DNA from: Oscillospiraceae bacterium
GTDB taxonomy: Bacteria; Bacillota; Clostridia; Oscillospirales; Ruminococcaceae
Length of the DNA: 5,046 nt
Assembly (NCBI GenBank): GCA_016295545.1
Contig: JAEDLA010000129.1
Span: 1 to 5,046 of the forward strand
Direction of reading: 5' to 3'
Under the pieces are notes generated by a model. The model saw only the letters and a list, made by a program, of their open reading frames with translations. It had not been told where the DNA came from and did not search any database. Positions 1 through 5,046 of the stretch are shown here, in pieces. The translations under genes and the position numbers were made by a program. Numbering within the stretch: position 1 is the first letter of the stretch; the number at the start of each line of letters is the position of its first letter.

Positions 1-5
1 TTAAC

Positions 6-22
6 GCCTGTCTGATTCAGGC
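6..22 (+). other. Short inverted repeat in the dapA leader
   Basis: GCCTG at 6-10 pairs with CAGGC at 18-22 around a 7-nt loop, followed by six A residues rather than a T-run, so it does not look like an intrinsic terminator for + strand transcription. Only 48 nt lie upstream of dapA, so the promoter and any upstream gene (a TAA occurs at 2-4) cannot be judged. The remainder of the leader holds the dapA ribosome binding site at about 33-40. Confidence 0.25.
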
Positions 23-48
23 AAAAAATTCTGAAAGGGGTATTTATA

Positions 49-939
49 ATGAAAAATACTATTTTTACCGGTGCAGGCATTGCTATTGTCACACCCTTTA
101 ATGCTGACGGTTCAATCAATTATTCCCGTCTTGGCGAAATGATTGATAATCAGATCGAAAACAGTACTGACGCTATCATTATCTGCGGTACCACCGGTGA
201 AGCATCAACAATGTCTGACGAGGAGCACATTGAATGCATTAAATTTGCTGTTAAGCATACTGCCGGCAGAGTTCCTGTAATTGCCGGAACAGGCAGCAAC
301 GATACTGCCTATGCTATTGAGCTTTCAAAGGAGGCTGAAGCTGCCGGTGCAGACGGACTTCTCCTTGTAACTCCCTACTACAACAAGACAACGCAGAAAG
401 GACTTATCCTCCACTTTAACGCTATTGCAGACGCAGTGAATATTCCCATAATACTTTACAATATTCCCGGCAGAACAGGCGTTTCAATTGAGGTTGCCAC
501 TGTAAAGGAGCTTGCTAAGCATAAAAATATTGTTGCTGTAAAGGAGGCAAGCGGAAATATCAGCTATGCTGCAAAGCTTCTTGCTGAGTGCGGCGATATT
601 ATTGACGTTTACAGCGGCAATGATGATATAATCGTTCCTATGATGTCACTGGGCGCAAAGGGAGTTATTTCCGTTCTTTCCCACATTATTCCAAAGGAAA
701 CACACTTAATGGCACAGTACTGCCTTGACAACAATTTTGCAGAAGCAACAAAGCTCCAGCTTGAGTACCTCGACCTTATAAACAGCCTGTTTATCGAGGT
801 AAATCCCATTCCTGTAAAGGAAGCTCTTAACATGACCGGAGTTGATGTGGGTGGCTGCCGTATGCCGCTCTGTGAAATGACAGATGAGCACAAGACTGTA
901 CTCAGGAACTGTCTTGCAAAGCACGGACTTTTAAAATAA
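49..939 (+). CDS. dapA: 4-hydroxy-tetrahydrodipicolinate synthase (DapA)
   Basis: This cytosolic enzyme condenses pyruvate with L-aspartate-4-semialdehyde, the first committed step towards diaminopimelate and lysine. The 296-residue protein matches the usual family length (E. coli 292) as a single (beta/alpha)8 barrel with a C-terminal helical part. Visible landmarks are GTTGE at 47-51 (catalytic Thr48, Thr49), PYYN at 109-112 (Tyr110 at the subunit interface), YNIPGRTG at 137-144 (catalytic Tyr137; Arg142, equivalent to E. coli Arg138, binds the semialdehyde), VKEASGN at 164-170 with Schiff-base Lys165, and NPIPVK at 252-257. The ATG is preceded by GAAAGGGG at 33-40 with 8 nt spacing, which supports this start. 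dapB follows after 34 bp in the same direction, so the two are probably co-transcribed. Compared with E. coli, part of the lysine-inhibition site differs: His53 is Asp57 and Glu84 is Tyr88, while His56, Asn80 and Tyr106 equivalents are kept. Feedback sensitivity is therefore uncertain. The family assignment is firm. Confidence 0.97.
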   Translation: MKNTIFTGAGIAIVTPFNADGSINYSRLGEMIDNQIENSTDAIIICGTTGEASTMSDEEHIECIKFAVKHTAGRVPVIAGTGSNDTAYAIELSKEAEAAGADGLLLVTPYYNKTTQKGLILHFNAIADAVNIPIILYNIPGRTGVSIEVATVKELAKHKNIVAVKEASGNISYAAKLLAECGDIIDVYSGNDDIIVPMMSLGAKGVISVLSHIIPKETHLMAQYCLDNNFAEATKLQLEYLDLINSLFIEVNPIPVKEALNMTGVDVGGCRMPLCEMTDEHKTVLRNCLAKHGLLK

Positions 940-943
940 TACG

Positions 944-973
944 AAAGGAATGCTCATCAGAGCGTGAGATTTT
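944..973 (+). promoter_or_regulatory. dapB ribosome binding site with intervening hairpin
   Basis: The best Shine-Dalgarno match before dapB, AAAGGA at 944-949, lies about 24 nt from the ATG, too far for normal initiation. The bases between can form a 6-bp stem: 950-955 (ATGCTC) pairs with 960-965 (GAGCGT, one G-U pair) around the tetraloop ATCA. If folded, the remaining linear spacing is the 8 nt at 966-973, which is optimal. The only nearby alternative is a weak GTGAG at 964-968. The pairing is seen directly; the spacing-adjusting role is inferred. In-frame upstream starts are excluded by a stop at 965-967. Confidence 0.4.
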
Positions 974-1729
974 ATGACTAAAATTGTTATTTTCGGTGCA
1001 AACGGAAAAATGGGCAGAACTATCTACAGCTGTATTAAAGAGCGTGAGGATTTTACTGTTGTGGGAGGTGTTGACCTTTATACTGAGCAGTATGCGGATT
1101 TCCCCATTGTTGACAGTCCTGCTAAGCTTCCGGAGAAACCGGACGTTATAATCGACTATTCAAATCCTGCTTCACTTGACAGCATTCTTGAATACTGCCT
1201 GTCAACAGGCGTACCTGTAGTTCTTGCGACCACAGGCTACAGCGATGAGCAGATAAATAAAATCAGAAGTGCGTCACAGCAGATACCTGTTTTCTTTACA
1301 TTCAATATGTCACTGGGAATCAATCTCCTTGTTCAGCTTGCCAAAAAGGCGGCTTCGGTTCTGGGTGACCAGTTTGACATTGAAATTGTTGAGAAGCATC
1401 ACAATCAGAAAATTGACGCTCCCAGCGGAACGGCAATAATGCTTGCAAATGCTATAAATGAAACTCTCGATAATTCAAAGCATTATGTGTACGACCGCCA
1501 TTCACAGCGTAAAAAACGTGAAAGAAGCGAAATCGGTATGCATTCTGTCAGAGGCGGAACGATTGTGGGAGAGCATGACGTTATTTTTGCAGGTCATGAC
1601 GAGGTTATTACTCTGTCCCATTCTGCTTCTTCAAAGACTGTTTTTGCTGAGGGTTCTATTAATGCAGCAGGTTATATCAAGGACAAAAAACCCGGACTTT
1701 ATGATATGTCCGAGCTTGTGATAGACTAA
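974..1729 (+). CDS. dapB: 4-hydroxy-tetrahydrodipicolinate reductase (DapB)
   Basis: This cytosolic enzyme uses NAD(P)H to reduce the DapA product to tetrahydrodipicolinate, the branch point towards meso-diaminopimelate and lysine. At 251 residues it is of typical length for clostridial homologues (E. coli is somewhat longer). The N-terminal Rossmann fold carries GANGKMG at 8-14 and the ATTG loop at 85-88. The substrate-binding domain carries the family signature KHHNQKIDAPSGTA at 141-154, with His142, His143 and Lys146 as expected for catalysis and substrate binding and Ser151/Gly152/Thr153 gripping the substrate. It is followed by SVRGG at 191-195 and GEHDVIFAG at 199-207. The ATG at 974 is the only plausible start because an in-frame TGA lies at 965-967. 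It follows dapA in the same direction with 34 bp between them, placing two consecutive pathway steps in one operon. No truncation or missing active-site residue is seen. Confidence 0.97.
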   Translation: MTKIVIFGANGKMGRTIYSCIKEREDFTVVGGVDLYTEQYADFPIVDSPAKLPEKPDVIIDYSNPASLDSILEYCLSTGVPVVLATTGYSDEQINKIRSASQQIPVFFTFNMSLGINLLVQLAKKAASVLGDQFDIEIVEKHHNQKIDAPSGTAIMLANAINETLDNSKHYVYDRHSQRKKRERSEIGMHSVRGGTIVGEHDVIFAGHDEVITLSHSASSKTVFAEGSINAAGYIKDKKPGLYDMSELVID

Positions 1730-1732
1730 AGG

Positions 1733-1797
1733 TCACCTCAAAAAGTGGATAACCCCATATCACCACCGATATTTTGTCGGAGGTGATAACGATATTG
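1733..1797 (+). promoter_or_regulatory. Strong Shine-Dalgarno sequestered in a hairpin
   Basis: GGAGGTGAT at 1779-1787 is a near-complete match to the 16S rRNA tail, 7 nt before a TTG at 1795. It forms the right arm of an imperfect hairpin: 1758-1764 pairs with 1782-1788 (7 bp), an A-A mismatch (1765/1781) follows, then CCGA 1766-1769 pairs with TCGG 1777-1780, closing a 7-nt T-rich loop. Just upstream, TCACCTC at 1733-1739 is also a perfect 7-nt complement of GAGGTGA at 1780-1786, offering a competing pairing. The sequence complementarity is direct; control of translation is inferred. It does not match a riboswitch class I recognise. Confidence 0.45.
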
Positions 1798-2259
1798 AAG
1801 GTAAATTGGAGAAATAGAATGGTAATTGAAGGCTGCATATTAGTTGTTTTGGCAATTCTTGCTTTGATACTATTGTTAGCTGTACGTAAAATAAAGTGTT
1901 CCGAAGATTTAGAGGTAATTGACGGAGTAATTGTGGCGTCCGATTCACAGAAGAAAGAGGTTACAATCAGTTATACAATTGACAATCAGAGTTTTACATC
2001 ATCATATAATTGTGAAGTGTACGCAAATGTAGGTGAAATGCCGCCGATTGGTCTTTATGTTCAGCTTTCGGTGAATCCACAAAATCCAAGTGAAATTGTA
2101 TATTTACATTTGATGCGTGAAATGGGACGAGGATTGAGTGGAAAACACAAATACATTGACAACAAAAGAAGCAAGAATACTATTTCTATGACTTTTCTTA
2201 TTTTGTCTCTTTTTCTTACCGGTGTTTATTTTATTCTTAATGGACTTTCAGTTATTTAA
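1795..2259 (+). CDS. Small two-helix membrane protein, DUF3592-like
   Basis: I do not recognise a specific gene. The 154-residue product has a hydrophobic helix at about residues 10-30, a predicted extramembrane beta-rich domain at about 36-105, a basic linker (about 112-130) and a second hydrophobic helix at about 133-152. The middle domain resembles DUF3592: a V-I-V-A segment, alternating hydrophobics, TISYTIDNQSF, a G-L-Y-V-Q-L-S-V strand and the typical NPQNPSE ending. The function of that family is not established. No signal-peptide cleavage site or catalytic motif is evident. The start is uncertain: TTG 1795 has the strongest ribosome binding site (GGAGGTGAT, 7 nt spacing), but ATG 1819 also has GGAG at 1808-1811 with 7 nt spacing and would give 146 residues with the first helix intact. 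TTG 1774 is within the hairpin loop region and lacks a good site. It lies 65 bp after dapB on the same strand and before the terminator, so it is probably read through from the dap genes. Hand-counted G+C over 1801-2259 is about 34%, lower than sampled parts of the neighbours (about 40-53%), which may indicate later acquisition. Confidence 0.75.
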   Translation: MKVNWRNRMVIEGCILVVLAILALILLLAVRKIKCSEDLEVIDGVIVASDSQKKEVTISYTIDNQSFTSSYNCEVYANVGEMPPIGLYVQLSVNPQNPSEIVYLHLMREMGRGLSGKHKYIDNKRSKNTISMTFLILSLFLTGVYFILNGLSVI

Positions 2260-2372
2260 AATTCCAGTTTATCTGCGAAGTGATACCTCTCCCGTTAATT
2301 CTAACAAAACAATTTAGAGACAGGGGTGCCACGTCCTTATTTTGTGCACACGGTACAATCTGTCACTACAAT
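2260..2372 (+). other. Non-coding 3' region with possible RNA fold
   Basis: No gene is supported here. Bases 2280-2290 (GTGATACCTCT) can pair with 2322-2332 (AGGGGTGCCAC) with two G-U pairs and one A-C mismatch. The enclosed segment contains GTTA 2294-2297 / TAAC 2302-2305 around the loop ATTC, and an alternative TCTAA 2300-2304 / TTAGA 2314-2318. Being between the stop of the membrane-protein gene and the terminator, it would be in the 3' UTR. It may be a structured UTR, a decayed sequence remnant, or chance pairing. Confidence 0.25.
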
Positions 2373-2417
2373 AGTCAAAGCCTGAGAAAATTTGGATTTC
2401 TCAGGCTTTGACTTTTT
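2373..2417 (+). terminator. Strong rho-independent terminator
   Basis: A perfect 17-bp stem pairs 2373-2389 with 2397-2413 around a 7-nt loop (2390-2396), and is followed by a T-run at 2413-2417 and further T-rich sequence. This is a textbook intrinsic terminator for transcripts coming from dapA-dapB and the membrane-protein gene. The T-run overlaps the GH31 stop codon (TAA on the - strand, 2418-2416). In the opposite direction the same stem directly follows the GH31 stop but is then followed by ATTGTAG rather than a U-tract, so it should terminate the convergent transcript less well, though it may still protect its 3' end. Confidence 0.93.
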
Positions 2418-4728
2418 ATTTTATTAATATGCTGAGTTTCTGCGAGCTTTCAACAGTAAAAGGCTTGTCAGTACCTGATACTGTAACGGTTATTACGTCT
2501 CCGGAACGTTCTGCTTTTACAGAAGCTTCAAATGCTCCGGTGCTGCTGTAAATTGTGCATTCAGCAGTTCTGCCCTGTTCAATGCCGTATATAACAAGCT
2601 TCATATTGTCAGCGTAGTCGTAATCCGATTTGCCGTGATAATCTCCCCATGCAATAATTGAATTCGGCTTTGCATAGAGGGGCATTCCGAAGTAGTCATA
2701 TTTGCGCTCATACCAGCTGCCGCCGTTAAGCTCCTCACCTGTCTGAATGTCAGTCCAGGTACCTCCGGCAGGCAGATAAAAGCTGCACAGACCGTCTTCA
2801 CTGAAAACGGGAGCAACAAGGAGGGAATCTCCCAGCATATACTGTGTGTCAACAGTAAGAGCCGCCTTATCATGGGAAAAATCAAGCACCATAGCACGCA
2901 TTACAGGGATTCCCGTCAGGTGAGCCTTAACTGCATTTGCAAAAAGATAGGGCATAAGTCTGCCTTTCAGCTCAGTAAAATGACGAACCACATCACAGCT
3001 TTCCTCGTCGAAATTCCAGGGAACACGATAGGACGAGCTGCCGTGATAGCGAGAATGAGTTGACATAAGTCCGAAAGCAGTCCAGCGCTTGTAAAGGTCG
3101 GGAGTTCCTGTTGACTCAAATCCGGAGATGTCATGGGAATAGAATCCGAATCCGGATAAGCAGAGGGAAAGTCCTCCTCTGAGGGTTTCCCACATTGATT
3201 CATAGCTGGAGAAGCAGTCGCCGCCCCAGTGTACCGGAAACTGCTGACAGCCGGCAGTTGCAGCTCTTGCAAAAACGCAGGCATTATTATCGCCGTAATA
3301 TTCACGGAGAGCTTCAAATACCGTTTTGTTGTATAAATAGGAGTAATAGTTGTGCATTTTATACGGACATGAGCCGTCATAATAAACAACGTCTGTAGGT
3401 ATTCTTTCGCCAAAATCGGTTTTAATTGCGTCAACGCCCATTTCCGCAAGCTTTGTTATCTTATCTGCAAACCAGCTTCGTGCATCAGGATTGGTGAAGT
3501 CGATAATTGCCAGTCCCGGCTGCCATAAATCGGTCTGAAACACTGAGCCGTCCTTATTTTTTATGAAGTATCCCTTTTCCATGCATTCCCTGAAAGCCGG
3601 TGAACGCTGACCGATATAGGGATTCACCCACAGACAGATTTTCAGACCACGACTTTTAAGGCGGGCAATTATTTGTTCTGGTTCGGGAAACATTTTCCTG
3701 TTCCATTCAAAGCCGCACCATTCAAATTCGTTCATCCAGAAGCAGTCGAAGTGGAATACTTCAAGGGGAATTTTCAGCTGTTCCATTTTATCAATAAAGG
3801 AGCTGACCGTTTTTTCATCGTAATCGGTAATGAACGAGGTGGACAGCCACAGTCCGAAAGTATATGCCGGAGGAAGTGCCGGTCTGCCTGTAAGGGCAGT
3901 ATATGCTGAAATTACATCAGCCGGAGTATTTCCGCCGAAAAGGAAATATTCAAGCCGCTGTCCCTGAACGGTAAATGCAGTTTTTGATACATTTTCGCTG
4001 CCTGTTTCAAAGGTTACTTTTTCAGGGTGATTTACAAATACGCCGTAGCTTCGGGAGGACAGAAAAAAGGGAACAGATTTATAGCTCTGACCGGAACAGG
4101 TTCCGCCGTCGCTGTTCCATATTTCAACAGTCTGACCGTTTTTCACAAATGAAGTGAATTTTTCCCCGAAGCCGTAGATGTACTCTCCCACAGAAAGATT
4201 CAGCATTTCACGGATATAGGTGCTTTCACTGCTTTCAGACTGTGAAAAGAAAGGCATAGCCGACTGCATATCCATTCGCTGACGGGTAAGCCACTTTTCC
4301 TCCTCAATAATGGAGGTAGTCCGCCAGCCTGTTTTTGTAAGTATTTTATCCTTATAGAGAAAAACAGCTTCCCAGCTGGATTTTTCTGAACCGACTCTGA
4401 CTTTTGTATCTCCTGAGACAAGCTCAAAGCCGTTATCAGTTTTAGTAATTACAGGCTTGAAACAGGGGTTTTCATAAAGATTAAATGCAGGTTCAGCAGC
4501 CTTAGCACCGGCAAAATGCTCTATGGATACCTTTATACTGTTTTCCAGCGTGGAGCTGAAACGTATTGTAAGCATAGGACCGTCTAATGTCATGCCCCTG
4601 TTGGCTATCCATTTACAGACAGCGTAAATGGTAACGGAGCTTTCATCAGCTTCAATGCTGTACATCTGCTCAGCATAGCTGACCTTATATCCTTTTTTGT
4701 CAAGCCAGAAGCCGTCGGAAAAAATCAT
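2416..4728 (-). CDS. yicI: GH31 alpha-xylosidase, YicI type
   Basis: This is a retaining glycoside hydrolase that releases alpha-linked xylose, typically from the non-reducing end of xyloglucan oligosaccharides such as isoprimeverose. The 770-residue length matches E. coli YicI (772). Approximate layout: N-terminal beta-sandwich to about 265, (beta/alpha)8 catalytic barrel about 270-600, then two C-terminal beta domains. The nucleophile is Asp438 in KTDFGERIPTDV (436-447) and the acid/base is Asp504 in HWGGDC (500-505). Arg488 (FAR, 486-488) and the FDCFWM segment (327-332) match the YicI active site. Lys436, two residues before the nucleophile, instead of the W-x-D-M-N/S-E pattern of alpha-glucosidases, marks the alpha-xylosidase branch. 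There is no signal peptide or membrane segment, so it should act in the cytoplasm on imported oligosaccharides; no transporter lies in this window. The ATG at 4728 is 4 nt after the mutase stop and has GAGGA 9 or fewer nt upstream, implying one transcript. Substrate could also be another alpha-xyloside, and activity on alpha-glucosides is less likely. Confidence 0.94.
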   Translation of the reverse strand: MIFSDGFWLDKKGYKVSYAEQMYSIEADESSVTIYAVCKWIANRGMTLDGPMLTIRFSSTLENSIKVSIEHFAGAKAAEPAFNLYENPCFKPVITKTDNGFELVSGDTKVRVGSEKSSWEAVFLYKDKILTKTGWRTTSIIEEEKWLTRQRMDMQSAMPFFSQSESSESTYIREMLNLSVGEYIYGFGEKFTSFVKNGQTVEIWNSDGGTCSGQSYKSVPFFLSSRSYGVFVNHPEKVTFETGSENVSKTAFTVQGQRLEYFLFGGNTPADVISAYTALTGRPALPPAYTFGLWLSTSFITDYDEKTVSSFIDKMEQLKIPLEVFHFDCFWMNEFEWCGFEWNRKMFPEPEQIIARLKSRGLKICLWVNPYIGQRSPAFRECMEKGYFIKNKDGSVFQTDLWQPGLAIIDFTNPDARSWFADKITKLAEMGVDAIKTDFGERIPTDVVYYDGSCPYKMHNYYSYLYNKTVFEALREYYGDNNACVFARAATAGCQQFPVHWGGDCFSSYESMWETLRGGLSLCLSGFGFYSHDISGFESTGTPDLYKRWTAFGLMSTHSRYHGSSSYRVPWNFDEESCDVVRHFTELKGRLMPYLFANAVKAHLTGIPVMRAMVLDFSHDKAALTVDTQYMLGDSLLVAPVFSEDGLCSFYLPAGGTWTDIQTGEELNGGSWYERKYDYFGMPLYAKPNSIIAWGDYHGKSDYDYADNMKLVIYGIEQGRTAECTIYSSTGAFEASVKAERSGDVITVTVSGTDKPFTVESSQKLSILIK

Positions 4729-4741
4729 TGCATTAGTCCTC
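4729..4741 (-). promoter_or_regulatory. Ribosome binding site coupling mutase and GH31 genes
   Basis: Read on the - strand, GAGGA at 4741-4737 lies inside the last codons of the mutase gene and is followed 8 nt later by the GH31 ATG (4728-4726). The mutase stop TAA (4735-4733) sits between the two, so terminating ribosomes are well placed to restart. An out-of-frame ATG overlapping the stop (4733-4731) reads only two codons before TGA. Confidence 0.75.
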
Positions 4742-5046
4742 AGTAAATTTCTTCATCATTGTGAAGCCTTTTTCGATGTATATGCCTGTTTCTCCGGCAG
4801 TTCTTTCGCAGAAGCCGTCTTTTACGCCGTTCTCAGCCTTATTGCTGGAGTACATGAGAAAAGGAACAGGATCGTTTGTATGTGTTTTAAGAGAAAGGGG
4901 AGTGGGGTGGTCGGGAGTGACAAGAACCTTGAAATCGCCCATTTTGCGAAGCTCCTCCACAACAGGACCAAGAATAAGTCTGTCAATAAGTTCGATTGAC
5001 TTAACCTTGTTTTCCATTTCGTTTCTGTGACCGCACTCGTCGGGAG
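4733..5046 (-). CDS. apgM: ApgM-like cofactor-independent phosphoglycerate mutase, C-terminal part
   Basis: Only the last 104 or so codons are in the window; the reading frame is open to the right edge, and the Met codon at 5017 is internal, not the start. The sequence upstream of that Met reads PDECGHRNE, continuing into MENKVKSIELID. Together with VLVTPDHPTPLSLKTHTNDP, this is the conserved C-terminal part of the archaeal-type 2,3-bisphosphoglycerate-independent mutases, members of the alkaline phosphatase superfamily. The Asp and His residues of DECGH, TPDH and THTNDP are the kind of metal-binding and active-site residues seen there. The family interconverts 3- and 2-phosphoglycerate in the cytoplasm. 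Some bacterial members have instead been proposed as homoserine kinases on the basis of gene neighbourhood, and this fragment cannot separate the two. It is followed 4 nt later by the GH31 gene on the same strand. Confidence 0.9.
   Translation of the reverse strand, partial: PDECGHRNEMENKVKSIELIDRLILGPVVEELRKMGDFKVLVTPDHPTPLSLKTHTNDPVPFLMYSSNKAENGVKDGFCERTAGETGIYIEKGFTMMKKFTED

Noticed and set aside
6..30. Possible terminator before dapA
   Set aside because: The 5-bp stem is followed by A residues, not T, on the + strand, and by non-T sequence on the - strand.
45..50. TATAAT resembling a -10 promoter box
   Set aside because: It overlaps the dapA start codon and there is not enough upstream sequence for a matched -35; it is probably chance in an AT-rich start region.
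1693..1712. Inverted repeat CGGAC/GTCCG at the end of dapB
   Set aside because: It is only 5 bp with a 10-nt loop, lies in coding sequence and has no T-run, so it is not supported as a terminator.
1744..1752. DnaA-box-like TTATCCACT on the - strand
   Set aside because: A single near-match without neighbouring boxes, an AT-rich unwinding region or replication genes does not support an origin.
2354..2372. Two TACAAT boxes as promoter -10 elements
   Set aside because: No reasonable -35 lies about 17 nt upstream of either, and no gene starts downstream on the + strand before the terminator.
2967..3449. 160-codon open frame inside the GH31 gene
   Set aside because: It is in another frame of the same strand, over the highly conserved catalytic region of GH31, with no ribosome binding site or recognisable protein; it is a shadow.
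5015..5017. Met codon as the start of a short - strand gene
   Set aside because: The frame continues upstream with the conserved PDECGHRNE residues to the window edge, so this is an internal Met of a longer, cut-off protein.
4697..5030. Open frames on the + strand opposite the mutase
   Set aside because: They mirror a strongly conserved - strand gene and show no family resemblance, so they are treated as antisense shadows.

Overview
The window looks like a chromosomal segment of a low-to-moderate G+C, Gram-positive anaerobe, most likely a clostridial gut or rumen bacterium of the Ruminococcus/Oscillospiraceae type. This rests on protein style, strong AGGAGG-like ribosome binding sites, a TTG start, an archaeal-type (ApgM-like) phosphoglycerate mutase homologue and an intracellular plant-polysaccharide glycosidase. 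The taxon is an inference; no taxonomic marker gene is present.

Layout. On the + strand, dapA (49-939) and dapB (974-1729) encode two consecutive enzymes of the diaminopimelate/lysine pathway, 34 bp apart. They are followed by a small, distinctly AT-rich gene (1795-2259) for a two-helix membrane protein with a DUF3592-like extramembrane domain. A 113-bp non-coding stretch with possible RNA secondary structure follows, then a very strong intrinsic terminator (17-bp perfect stem, 2373-2413, plus U-tract). On the - strand, converging on that terminator, are the C-terminal part of an ApgM-like phosphoglycerate mutase (entering from the right edge, ending at 4733) and, 4 nt after its stop, a complete GH31 alpha-xylosidase of the YicI type (4728-2416).

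How they work together. DapA condenses pyruvate with aspartate semialdehyde, and DapB reduces the product to tetrahydrodipicolinate for peptidoglycan cross-links and lysine. The alpha-xylosidase probably removes xylose from imported xyloglucan oligosaccharides in the cytoplasm. Its tight spacing to the mutase suggests one transcript with coupled translation, although a metabolic link is not obvious. The two transcription units are unrelated and convergent.

No mobile element, CRISPR array, RNA gene or clearly new multi-gene system is visible. The most interesting signals are small RNA-level ones: a hairpin that may bring a distant Shine-Dalgarno close to the dapB start, and a hairpin (with a second competing anti-Shine-Dalgarno) that can hide the very strong ribosome binding site of the AT-rich membrane-protein gene.
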